Assembly: GCA_963978545.1 (NCBI GenBank)
Contig: OZ021722.1
Span: forward strand, 111,226,827 to 111,290,826
Length of the DNA stretch: 64,000 bases
Source: Linyphia triangularis
Lineage: Eukaryota; Arthropoda; Arachnida; Araneae; Linyphiidae
Reading direction: 5' to 3'
Shown here: piece by piece, positions 20,250 through 30,730 of the stretch
How positions within the stretch are numbered: the first letter of the stretch is position 1
How the letters are laid out: each line of letters begins with the position of its first letter
The notes under the pieces: generated by a model
Told to the model about the DNA's origin: nothing
The model's input: only the letters and a program-made list of their open reading frames with translations
Databases searched by the model: none
Translations under genes and position numbers: made by a program

Positions 20250-21969
20250 ATGGTCAATATAATTAAATTGAATAAAACTGCGGATTTTCGTTTCGAAATA
20301 ACGGGAGAAATCGAAGGAAAGGCTGTAAAAGACGGAATGAAGGCACTTGGTATGGAATACGAAATAGTGATTCTGCCGGACGGCCAGTACGGTCACAAAA
20401 AATGAAACTACATGTAGACTGGTTTTATTGGACCCAGCGGGGTGAGGCTAATTTGGCTTGTGGTGGCTTCGTGATGACACCTAATCGACAAAGAGTGTTA
20501 GATTTGACCAAACCATACACAATGGGCTCACATACTTTTGTAATCAGGAAAGCTGAAAAATTGCACCTGAAAAACGCCTACTTTCACCCTTTTTTCACAG
20601 TGTGGCCATGTTTTCATTTTCATCATGACGGCAGCTACGTGGCTGATCTTCGAGAAGAAGTATTCAATTGGAAGAAAAATACAAGGTGAGACCGAAAACT
20701 AAGGTGACTGATGTCATAATAATCGCTGTATTATATATTTGCAGATAAATACATCACTGTCCTTCAAAGTAGTTCTCGCTGTCTACAATACATTTCTGAC
20801 AGCTTTCATACAAGTTTTTGAAACTTCTGAAAAAGTCCTCCTTTGAGACTGTCTTAAGTTCCTTGGTAACAGCAGCTTGAATGTCTGAGATGCTTGAAAA
20901 TCGGTTTCCTTTCAGTGCCAATTTTACACCCCATTATTCCCCTGATCTAGAGCCAACAGATTTTTTCTTCTTTCCATGACTGAAATTGGCACTGAAGGGA
21001 AACCAATTTTCAAGCATCTCAGACATTCAAGCTGCTGTTACCCAGGAACTTAAGACAGTCTCAAAGGAGGACTTTTTCAGAAGTTTCAAGAACTTGTATG
21101 AACGTTGTCAGAAGTGTAATGTAGACGGCGGGAACTAATTTGAAGGACAGTGATGTATTTATCTGCAAATATATAATACAATGATTATTATGACATCAGT
21201 CACCTTACTTTTGGGTCTCACCTTGTACTTGAGCTCTGTAGTGTTACTTCTGAGATAGTCCTTTGGTGTTGCTTCGTGGAAATCGAAATACCTTCTGGCA
21301 GTCATCTTCTTGTATGATTTGGTGATGACTTCTAGCTACTCGAGTGTATTTCTCTTTTTCATGACAATGGTCATGCAAGGGGACACAGTCGGAACTTTTC
21401 AGCAGCTTTCGGGGGCAGTTGTGAAAGGAATCCACAAATGCTACTTAGTCAAAGGTACCCTCACAGTTGACGGTCTTCTTTCCAATAAAGAAAAGCCTCT
21501 ACAGATACTAGGAAGAGAAATAAATCGAAACAAATGGTACCTGGACAGTCTGGACAAGACTGCGCTAAAAGTGATTAGTCCAAACAAAGCCACTATTTCG
21601 AATAATATGTTTTTAGACATAGCATATAGTGGAACTGTAGAGCAACAATCAAAGTTCTTGATATCCAAAGATCTCATCTCCTTGTCTGGCTGTGGAATAG
21701 CTATGAATCGTAAATTTTGCTATAAGGAAAAACTGAATAAGATAATAACGAGACTTATTGAATCTGGAATGATGACTAATTATGTAAGAGAAGCTGCTTT
21801 CAAGAACTGGATAAAAAACAAGCTAGTAGGAGAAGAAGAAGTAAAAAAAAAAGAACGGAAGATTTCTATCGAGGATATTTCAGGAACGATGTTTATTTTA
21901 TGTGCAGGTTATAAGGCAATTTCGTTTCTAACTCTTTTAGCAGGGATATTGATTTTTAAGTATGCGTAA
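20250..21969 (+). pseudogene. Ionotropic receptor (iGluR-like chemoreceptor) pseudogene
   Basis: From ATG 20250 an S1 half of the ligand-binding core is encoded (E-I-V-I-L-P-D-G-Q-Y-G, then A-C-G-G-F-V-M-T-P-N-R ... V-L-D-L-T-K-P-Y, about 20440-20520). A TM1-like segment follows near 20605-20660 (I-F-I-M-T-A-A-T-W-L), then the pore and TM3 region with S-S-Y-S-S (about 21328-21342), the S2 half, and a C-terminal TM (about 21895-21960) ending at TAA. Lesions: TGA 20403, TAG 20415 and TAG 21256, frameshifts near 20420 and 20600, and an insertion at 20682-21225 with a further frame change. The short region before S1 is typical of IRs, which lack the large iGluR amino-terminal domain. There are no introns within the core, so it is either a single-exon gene or processed. 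It would have acted as a ligand-gated channel in sensory neurons; it is now inactive. Confidence 0.85.
20682..21225. mobile_element. Palindromic mariner derivative inside the receptor pseudogene
   Basis: The two halves are inverted copies of each other over about 240 bp (ends CAAGGTGAGACC and GGTCTCACCTTG), with TA on both sides (20680-20681 and 21226-21227), the mariner target. The centre and right half encode the end of a mariner transposase on the plus strand, including the Y-S-P-D-L signature near 20937-20951, then a D-F-F-x-F-P segment and a tail ending E-G-Q. Internal stops break it. The left half is the reverse complement of the same 3' part, so the element is two 3' ends joined head to head. 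Confidence 0.85.
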
Positions 21970-21974
21970 AAAAC

Positions 21975-22290
21975 ATTTAACACCTTCTCACCTAATAAGT
22001 TAATTAAAAGTTCTGAGCGAAATTCAGGTGGTTTCATTTTGGTTTCAAATGCACGTTCTAATGACTGAAAAAATATTATCCAATTTTCCGGTTTAATTTT
22101 GGATCTTCAATATAGCGTTGGTTGCTCTCAATTTGTTTCCGTAAGTTCACTACTTTAGCGGTAGCACTTGGCGTTTCACCCATTTCTTCCAACACCAGCC
22201 TCTAATCTTCTTTCTTGCCTCCTTTAATCGCAAACATTTCTCCCTTTCTTTCAAAATCGGTTTCCCCTCACAAATGTCAGTCGCTGCCAT
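21975..22290 (-). pseudogene. BEL/Pao gag N-terminal relic
   Basis: On the minus strand an ATG at 22290 opens a frame. After frameshifts, and with at least one stop, it reaches a segment of the form F-F-Q-S-L-E-R-A-F ... L-L-I-N-L-L-G-E-K at about 22065-21980. This aligns with the gag of the BEL element at 48406-45896, which has F-F-Q-S-I-E-K-A-F ... I-L-L-N-I-L-G-E-K. The relic stops a few bases from the end of the receptor pseudogene. No LTR is visible around it. Confidence 0.6.
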
Positions 22291-23108
22291 TTATTTATGT
22301 TAGAAAAAATATCAAAAACACATTCGGTTACCAACGAACCGCCATTTCACTTTATTTTTCGAAATCTAACTAGATACAATCAAAAACATTTCTTTATTAT
22401 TTTAAAAATACTATCTCGTGAAGCAACATTTAAAAATTGTAAAACCCGTTTGTTATATTTTAAATACTGTGGCTGGTGTCTAGCAAAATAAACCGATGTA
22501 AACGCATTATTAATTCAGAAACCTTACAGATTGCATTAGCAATCCGTCACTCTAGCGAGGTCCAGGGTTGTTGAAAAACTATGTTGAGAATCTTGCCAAG
22601 ACTCCTTTGAAAATAAACAAGTTTAGAGCAAACACGAAGTGAGAATGACTAAACCACTTTACACGTTTATTTTGGCAAGTCTTTTATCATAATATATCTT
22701 CTTAATTATCACCATACTTCTCAAATTTATGTGATTTTCGTCGCTTTTTCTTACTTGCTTTTTCTACATTTAATTAAAAATTGATGGCAGGAGAAACGTT
22801 ACTACAATTTTGAGAAATATTATATTTTGAATATCACTTTAGAATAATATTCCTGCATAATATCAAAATAATTAAAGTGGAAGATCCAACCGGATACGTC
22901 AGGAACACAACGCATGTTCTAAAACTTTGAATCATTGACTGCCACAATCCGAAATTTTGAAAGAAATGTAATCAACATATTCCATATTGGGATGTCTTTT
23001 AAATTTAACCTTGGCCGGATTTTTCATCGAAGAAAGAACGGTATAACCATAGGTAGAACAGATTCTGGAATTTCTTTCACTGCAAAAAGAGGGAGTTTCT
23101 CTAAAGAA
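22291..23108. other. No gene seen
   Basis: AT-rich DNA with short frames only (22297-22491 and 22935-23129), without recognisable domains. Confidence 0.5.
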
Positions 23109-23175
23109 ACGTTCGCCACTAACTTTTAGAGGAGAGCCGTATGACTTTTGTTGGAGCTTTTAGCGGGCCGGATAC
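23109..23175 (-). mobile_element. Fragment of a hAT terminal repeat
   Basis: The sequence ACGTTCGCCACTAACTTTTA and the following GGxxGxGCCGTATGACTT match, in inverted orientation, the right end of the hAT element ending at 24781. Only this end is seen here, probably left by deletion or recombination. Confidence 0.5.
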
Positions 23176-23877
23176 ACCAATATATGTATCTTTCATTATT
23201 ATCGATTTAAAAATATATAGCATTTTTGAAACTGAAAAAAAATATTGATTTTTTTTTTATCTTAATAAAATTACAATTGATATTTGGTTCTATGTTCCAA
23301 TTATTAAAAATAATAATTTTCATTATTAGTAAATTAAAGTCTAAACAAAAGAAGTGAATCTTCTGTTCCAACTTGACAATGGGACTTGACCTAACTTTTA
23401 ATAATGGTATTTAAACTGAATTTCCAGATTTTAGTCGATATCAATTGTGAAACGATGAAGGTCGAAATCGCTCAGTGATATATATTATGATAGAGTCGAT
23501 GTCTATCGCAGTATTTGTTGCAGAAATTCTTAATAAATTGTCAAAATGAGATTTGCTTAAGTTATTCCTGAATTAATTCTTTTTGAAAGCCATCTTGCTG
23601 AAAGCTTCTTCATATAGTTTCTTCGGGCATGTAGTGGAGTGGTGAATTCAGTTTTACACAATTAACACATATTATTTCGGGAAAATTACAATTATGTAAA
23701 GAAAAAAGTCCATATCATGAAATTTGATTTTTTTTTTTCTTATCTTCTATCCTGTCGGCGGGGCGCAGAAAATTGGCCCGCAAGCCGTGTATTGCTCTAA
23801 AGTAAAGTAATGAGGCGGTAGAAGCTCACATAATTCGAAAATAACTAGGAAATTCTTCAGCAGAAGCCCTGGATTCA
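23176..23877. other. No gene seen
   Basis: AT-rich. A GGCGGGGCGC run near 23757 may be part of another decayed hAT end, but its boundaries are not readable. Confidence 0.4.
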
Positions 23878-23885
23878 TAATAGAG

Positions 23886-24781
23886 CAGCGTCAGCCACTA
23901 GGCGGCCCGCGGGCCGGATCCGGCCCGCGACAACTTTTTCTGCGGCCCGCCGGCAGTACAGAAGAGCAAAAATCAATTTTTGCGGAAATAATTTTAATTT
24001 GTCTACAATAGTATGTGTTTACTATTAAAAACCGCGTTTTCCGTTAAGTGGCCCGCGTCAGTAAGTCTGAAAAATCCCTTTTTTCCCCCTGAGACTTCCA
24101 GAAAAAATAATAAAAAAAAGCAATAGTTTGAATTATTACCAATGACGCATTCCTTCGCATTGCTTAGTTTCGTACTTGTGATACCCAACCCCCTGAATTC
24201 GTGAATGACACAATTCGATTTCTGCTTTTCTGAATGTGATGGGCAGGAGTTGGTGTTTTAATGCATACTGGCCTCTTTTGTTTTGACGTGAAAAGAAGAT
24301 TCGCGATCTCTATAATTCCAGTGCAATAATAGCGTCAAAGACTAGTTTTAAACTCAAAGTGGATAGTGAAAAGCGGACCGGTCGTCATTGTCTTGCAATT
24401 AACATCGACTAAAATGGAAGATTTAGGAGGTATGGTTTAAATATCTTTATTGATTGTGAGTTTATGTCAAGTCACAATGTAATATTGTCACAAAAGATTA
24501 ACTTCTTTTATGACTTTGATTTACGATGCAAAGAAAATGATTTTTTCAATTATTTGAAACAATATCAATTGTTATTTTATTACTATAAAAAAGTTAAATT
24601 ATTGTTTCAGTTTTCAAAATTGTTTTATGTTGTTGAATCTTTAGTAATTATAACATTTCTAACATTGAACATATGTAATAAAGCAATATATTTATTGACA
24701 TATTCGGTATAAATCTGTGGCCCGCGGAGAGTTCCAACATAAGTCATACGGCCCGTCCTTAAAAGTTAGTGGCGAACGCTG
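23886..24781. mobile_element. Non-autonomous hAT element, 896 bp
   Basis: The left end CAGCGTCAGCCACTA and right end TAGTGGCGAACGCTG are inverted repeats with two mismatches. They are flanked by an exact 8-bp duplication, TAATAGAG (23878-23885 and 24782-24789). The subterminal regions are GGCCCGC-rich, as in many hAT elements, and the left one contains the perfect palindrome GCGGGCCGGATCCGGCCCGC. No transposase is encoded. Confidence 0.9.
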
Positions 24782-24832
24782 TAATAGAGATACACGCATG
24801 CCCTGATCATCGCCTAAGCCCATCATTTTAGG

Positions 24833-25009
24833 TTGGTTGTTTTCAGACTATCTGGCGCCGTCACCAACATAAGGGCTATAATGCGCCGAAACTTTCGTCA
24901 TTTGACAAACCAACATACATTTACAAACATACATGCCTTACACGGGACTCGAACCCTCAACCTCGCAGTCTAGAGGCTAGCACGCTAAACACTATACCAT
25001 TTGGTCGGC
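24833..25009 (-). mobile_element. tRNA-derived SINE, copy 3
   Basis: Same family as 575-756 and 3434-3615, read on the minus strand, with a B box altered by one base (GGGTTCGAGTCC preceded by a changed stem). The 12-bp flanks CATCATTTTAGG (24821-24832) and CATGATTTTAGG (25010-25021) are the target duplication with one mismatch. Confidence 0.85.
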
Positions 25010-25021
25010 CATGATTTTAGG

Positions 25022-25537
25022 GGGCACCGAAATTGGCTACTGTAAACCTATGACTTTGGTTTCATAAAAGCTATGTGAATATTTTTTATGATCTGTATAA
25101 AATAATTTTTATGCAAAAACCATTTTATATTGATCATGATCCGCCTTTAGTATCTCAAAACGTATTTAATAATAAAAAAAAAAAAAAACATCATTTAAAA
25201 GAATAAAAAACAAACTTTCTTGAAATATAGGGAACAAAAAAAAATGGAAAGAAAGTTTTGAAGAATTAATTGTGAGGCCAGCAAATGTTGACTCTGTGAA
25301 TCTTTGTGAATCATGTTGCAATTATTGTGGCCACGCATATTACTACATATTGTGATAGTGAAATGCAATGTAATATATAAAAAAGTTTTTCCTATTTTGA
25401 TTTATAAATTTGATTCTTTAAAATTTGTTTCTTTATTTGTGATAAAAAAAAATCTTTTAGAAAACAATATTAAGATTTAATCATGAACTTTTCTTATTAT
25501 ATTTAATGTAAATTCATTTGACTTTGTGTCAAGCCCA
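25022..25537. other. AT-rich stretch, no gene seen
   Basis: Nothing recognised on either strand. Confidence 0.5.
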
Positions 25538-27047
25538 TCTATAATAATAAAACAAGCTGCACGTCTGCGTGTCTGTCTGTCTGTCTGTGGATCTCTAGAA
25601 ACCTACTTAAAATTGGAGAAGAGCTCTGAAAATTTCTAAACAAGAAGTTTTGGACTTCTAATTTTATGTATGTCAAACAGAATGTTAAAATTTTAATTAG
25701 TTCTTTTTAATTAATATTTTAATTGTTATTTTTTTTACAAAGTGACTTCAAATAGAGATACAGCTCTGAAATTTTCAACGTAAGTAGTTTAGCCTTCTAA
25801 TTGGACTTTTAAAAAACAGAATGTTAAAATTTTAATTAGTTATTTTCTTATATAATTTTTAAAAAAATTACAAAATGACTTTTAATGGGGTTACAGCTCA
25901 TAAATTTTCAACATAACTAATTTTGACCTTATTAAACTATTAAAAACAAAATTTTAAATGTGTTGTTAGTCTGTTTTTTAATTAATTTTTTTACTTAATC
26001 AATAAATATTTTACGAAACGGATTCTAATAAGGCTACAGCTCTGAAATTTACAACATAAGTAGTTTTAGCCTTCTAACTGGACTTTTAAAAAACAGAATT
26101 TAAAAATTTTATTTAGTTCTTTTTAATTAATTAATAACTATTTTATAAAACGATTTCCAATAGGGCTACAGCTCTGAAATTTTCAATATATGTAGTTTTG
26201 GCCTTTTAAAAAACAGAATTTTAAATTTTTATTTATTCTTTTTCAATTAGTTATTATATATTTAACAAAACGATATCTAATAGGGCTACAGCTCTGAAAT
26301 TTTCAACGTAAGTAGTTTTGGTCTTCACATTTGATTTTGGAAAAACATAATTTAAAATTTTTACTTAGTTTTTTTTTATTAATTTTTTTAATTAATTAAC
26401 AAATATTTTACAAAATAATTTCTACTTGGGCTACAGTTCTAAAATTTTCAACACAAGAAGTTTTGGCATTCTAATTGGACTATTGACAAAAAGAAAGTTA
26501 AAATTTTAATTTGATTTTGATTTTTTTATTAATATTTTCACAAAAAGCGACTTCTGATAGGCCTAGAGCTCTGAAAGTTGCAACATAAGTATAGTTTTGG
26601 CCTTTAATTTTGCTTTCCACAAACACGTGTTAAAATAATCATAAAAGAGTGTTGTATTATTGTATCAAAGGGGTGGGGGGGGATTTTATTTTATTATTTT
26701 TATTTTTTTGTGTCTCGACAGGGGAGAGGCTTCTATTATTAAGGCTTTACGTAGCAATTATAGATTTTAGTGAGTGAAGCGAGCTTATTCTTACGCAACA
26801 ATGAACCTTTCAGCGAAAGATGCGAGCCTATTCTTGCATAGTAATGAACCTTTCAACGAGTGAAGTTAGTCTGTACTTATGTGTCAATAAACTTTTCAGC
26901 GAACGAAGCGAGCTCGATTTTGTGAAGCGATGAACCTTCCTGTGAGCAAAGCGCAAAAAACTGGGACCTATACACCAATGACAGATTTCAGCAACGCGAG
27001 GCCTCGTAGCTAGCTACAATATTTCACGTGTTAAAATTTCGTAGCGA
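25538..27047 (+). mobile_element. Helitron-like element with internal minisatellite, copy A
   Basis: It starts TCTATAATAATAAAACAAGCTG-type sequence directly after A (25537), a form common at Helitron 5' ends. A pyrimidine-rich GTCTGTCTGTCTG run follows, and then about eight diverged units of about 115-130 bp (25600-26600), each with 'GCTACAGCTCTGAAATTTTCAAC'-like text. The region after 26700 repeats GTGAAGCGAGC blocks. The 3' end has decayed: it matches copy B up to TTTCGTAGC (about 27047), but the terminal CTAG is missing. Confidence 0.6.
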
Positions 27048-27169
27048 AGCAAAGGTATTTAGCTATTTTCCAATAAATCTCACATTTGAAAAAGGGGCCC
27101 CCCGAAAGTGTTCGGGCCTTGAGTCCCAACTTGTCATGGTCAGGCCTTAGATACACGGTAGACTGATCA

Positions 27170-27531
27170 ATTATTGAGGGCTTTTCGGGGGTTTGTGAGA
27201 AAATTGAGATAGAATGGCCATTGTGAATTTTGTAGAAATGAAAATTCTCGAAACGTTAATATTTATGTAATAACAAGATAATACATGTAATTTAGATTTT
27301 TAGATAAATTAGATAATTAGATAATACAGATAATACACTAAAATTTAAGTTTTGCAAGAATTTAAAAATAAGTTGAACATCGGAAAATTACCATGGCCTA
27401 TGGATGAGTTCATGAAATATTGTAAGACCTAGTAATTGAAAGCAACATAAAATTTCAGTAGAATATTAAGCATTTTTCATTTAAACTTAAAGTTTTGGTA
27501 AATATAAAAAAAAATAGTTTTGACTGTAATT

Positions 27532-27575
<44 letters not shown>

Positions 27576-27748
27576 TTTTCTATGTACCATGACATGAAAT
27601 CTTACCCAGAAAGTAAAGAAAAACATTTTTGAGTTTTTAATTACATGTATTATCTTGTTTAACAACTAATGGTAAATTATTATTTTTTGAGACGTAAAGT
27701 TAACATTTACTGAAGAGGGTTTTGTAGAGCGAGAAAACTCTCAATAAT
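27170..27748. mobile_element. MITE with imperfect terminal inverted repeats and a 40-bp A tract
   Basis: The outer ends ATTATTGAGGG (27170) and CTCTCAATAAT (to 27748) are inverted. A second inverted pair, AACAAGATAATACATGTAAT near 27273 and its complement near 27638, lies inside. The uninterrupted A run at 27534-27573 sits between the arms. No target duplication is clear, so the superfamily is unknown. Confidence 0.5.
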
Positions 27749-28318
27749 GCTTGAGCGAGTGTAAATGTTGTTTTAAATTGGATTTATTTACTAACAGACA
27801 CATTTTGGCGTAAATCAATAAAAAGCAAGATTTTTTTTTACTGCTAGAAGAATTATGTCTATATTTTAAGTGTTTTGACTAAACACCTTCACATTTTTTT
27901 AGATTTGTTACATATATTAATAAAGTAATTTATGTAAAACATGATCCAACTTTTTACATAAAGCATGATTAATTATTATTTAGCTTTTCCATCTTGTTAT
28001 TTGCCTATTTGGCAAGTAATTTCTAAAATTTAAAATTTGCTCTTTTAAAACGTGCTATTTTTTAATTCTTTTATTTGTGGCAAGGGTGAATAAGTAATGT
28101 CAAACGAGTTTCTAAAAAATCATTATTTTATTTATTGGTACTTTAAACTAATTATAAAAAGTTAAGAAAAGCTTAAACAGTCCGTTACAAGTTAAAAATC
28201 AGTTGCAAATAGAAACTAATTTTTTTGATAAGCTAAATTTAAAAAAATTAATTTTGAATCAACAAGTCTGAATCAAAGTATAGAGGTAGCTAAAGGTAAA
28301 TAAAATGTTTTGAGTTAA
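27749..28318. other. AT-rich stretch, no gene seen
   Basis: Nothing recognised on either strand. Confidence 0.5.
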
Positions 28319-29600
28319 TCTGTAATAATAAAACAAGCTGTGTGTCTGTCTGTGGCTCTGGGGATCTAGAAACCTACTTAAAATTTGGAGTAGAGCTCTG
28401 AAATTTTCAGCATAAGTAATTTTGGCCTTCTAATTGCATGCATCACAAACAGAATGTTAAAATTTTAATTAGTTATTTTTTAATTAATTAATAAATATGT
28501 TTCAAAATGATATCTAATAGGGCTACAGCTCTGAAATTTTCAACATAAGTAGTTTTAGCCTTTTAATCGGAGTTTTAAAAAACAGAATTTTAATTTTTTT
28601 TCCTCTTTAAATAAGTTTTTTAACTAATTAATAAACGTTTTACAAAACGATATCTAATAGAGCTACAGCTCTGAAATTTTCAACATAAGTAGTTTTGGCC
28701 TTTTAAATGGACTTTTAAAAAACAGAATTTAAAATTTTTATTTTGTTCTAACTAATTTTTTTAATTAATTAATAAACATTTTACAAAGCGACTACTAATA
28801 GGGCTATAGCTTTGAAATTTTCAACATAATTAGTTTTGGCCTTCTAATTGGACTTTAGAAAAACAGAATTTTAAATTTTTATTTAGTTCGTTATTAATTA
28901 CTTTTTTTTTAATTAATATATATATTACAAAGCGATTTCAAATAGAGATACAGCTTTGAAAATTTTAACATAGTTGTGGCCTTCTAATTGGATTTTTGAA
29001 AAACAAAATTTAACATTTAAAAAAAAAAAAATTAATTAACAAATATTTTACAAAACGATTTGTAATCGGGCCACATTTCTGAAATTTTCAATATAAGTAG
29101 TTTTGTCCTTCTAATTGGACTGATAAAAAGAATGTAAACATTTAAATTGGTTTTTCTATTTATTTTTTCACAAAAAGCGACTTTGAATAGGTCTAGATCT
29201 CTGAAAGTTTCAACATAAGTAGTTTTAGCGACTAATTTTACTTTCCACAAACACGTGTAAAAATAATCTTAAAGGGGTGTTGCATTATTGTATTAACGTG
29301 GATTTTTTTTTTCTTGACAAGGAAGAGGCTTCCAATATTAATTATACGTAGCAATTAGATTTTAGTGAGTGAAGCGAGCTTATACTTACGCAGCAATTAA
29401 CCTTTCAACGAGTGAAGCGAGAATATGCTTGCATAGCAATGAACCTTTTAACGAGTGAAATAAGCCTGTGTTTTCAGCGAACGAAGCGACTTTGCATAGC
29501 AATGAACCTTCCTGAGAGCACAAACTGGGGTCACGAATGACAGGAGTCCTCACAGTAGCTAAAATATTGCACATGTTAAAATTTCGTAGCACGGGGCTAG
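28319..29600 (+). mobile_element. Helitron-like element with internal minisatellite, copy B
   Basis: It begins TCTGTAATAATAAAAC after A (28318) and ends ACGGGGCTAG at 29600 before T (29601), fitting the TC...CTAG rule with A/T flanks. About six to seven minisatellite units like those of copy A occupy 28380-29240, followed by the same GTGAAGCGAGC blocks (29360-29500). I see no clear stem just before CTAG, which lowers confidence. One further unit of this minisatellite occurs inverted at about 35745-35820. Confidence 0.65.
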
Positions 29601-29711
29601 TAATGAAATAAAATAAGATTTGGGATAGCGTTGCGACGAAGAAATGAGACGAATTTTACTTCCGTATTCCAAAAGTTTTTCAACCGTTTTTCCAAAAGTA
29701 TAGTGTATTAA

Positions 29712-29935
29712 CCCTTTGCTCTCGAGGCCTCCTTCGCTTGGAGGAACCAACAACCGCTCGATGCGCAGCATTTTTGGTTCGGTTCGTGGTTGCGAGCCCG
29801 CCTCAAAGAAACTAAACATAAACAGCTGCTTTGCATCGAATTTCCGCAACCAACCTAGTGGTGAGAGAAAGTCACCTCTCGAGTTACGGCAGTAAATCAT
29901 GTGGTGAGTGAGAGTCACTTCTCGAGTGCAAAGGG
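29712..29935. mobile_element. TTAA MITE (piggyBac-type ends), copy 1
   Basis: TTAA at 29708-29711 and 29936-29939 flank an element that starts CCCTTTGCTCTCGAG and ends CTCGAGTGCAAAGGG. CCCTTTGC ends with a TTAA target fit piggyBac-type elements. A second member is at 59648-59851. The minus-strand frame across it (29559-29918) is not a gene. Confidence 0.85.
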
Positions 29936-29939
29936 TTAA

Positions 29940-30419
29940 TAAATTTTTAATTCCAGGTAAAAAGTCTGAATATCATAAAACCCTGAATACCATTAGTTAA
30001 TAGGACACAGTATGTTTCTAGCAATCTACAGTGCAATACTAAATTTTAGTTTCTTTTGACGGTATTTAATTCCAACATTATATAATTAATTTTAAATTGT
30101 ATAAATATTTTGTTTATCGATTTCAAAATTATTTGTGTTTTCAGCTTGGCTAAATAACTTAATCAGTATTCTCTGTGTTGACAGTGCATTACTAAATATT
30201 GTATACGCAAAAAATGTTGTTCTGAATTATATGTAGTATCAGAAAGGAATGATAACTCATATGTTTAGTCTTGCCATTGCAGTACAAAGAAAAGTAAAAA
30301 AAATAATAATAAGATAAGAATTGATCAACAATTAACGGCATTATCCAAAATTTCAATTTTACGTAATTCCATTACGAAAATACCGTGGTCCTCCCCCATC
30401 ACCACTGTTTACAAGCTCT
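29940..30419. other. AT-rich stretch, no gene seen
   Basis: Nothing recognised on either strand. Confidence 0.5.
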
Positions 30420-30730
30420 ATAATGAAAACGAGATAGCGCGTCTTTTGGGAAACCAATATCCGAGCATCTCGCTTCTTCGCCAAATTCTTCTCCTTTTCG
30501 CGACGTTATTAAACCGTTCGAAGATCCAATAAGTTTCCAGAGTTCGAATTTGGCCGCCAGTTTGGCAGATCGTTAAAACGCCTCCCCTTTATTGCACGAG
30601 GCCGAACCAGTGGCGGATCGCGGGTACGAACTTTTATTGGAACGTCTCCTTGTAGGATGGAAGTTATACTCCCCTTCCACCGTCAGCTGATAGCTCTATT
30701 TTAATGGTTTCGAAAGAGATAGTATGACCC
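30420..30730. other. GC-richer unique island, possible conserved non-coding DNA
   Basis: About 300 bp of balanced composition in AT-rich surroundings, without a long frame, repeat partner or RNA-gene signal. Such islands are often regulatory or conserved, but nothing in the sequence proves it. Confidence 0.3.

Noticed and set aside
25538..29600. CRISPR-like array of repeats
   Set aside because: The units are over 100 bp, diverged and contiguous without regular spacers, in an animal genome. It is a minisatellite within Helitron-like elements.
29559..29918. 119-codon minus-strand frame
   Set aside because: It crosses the TTAA MITE and the end of a Helitron and has no recognisable domain.
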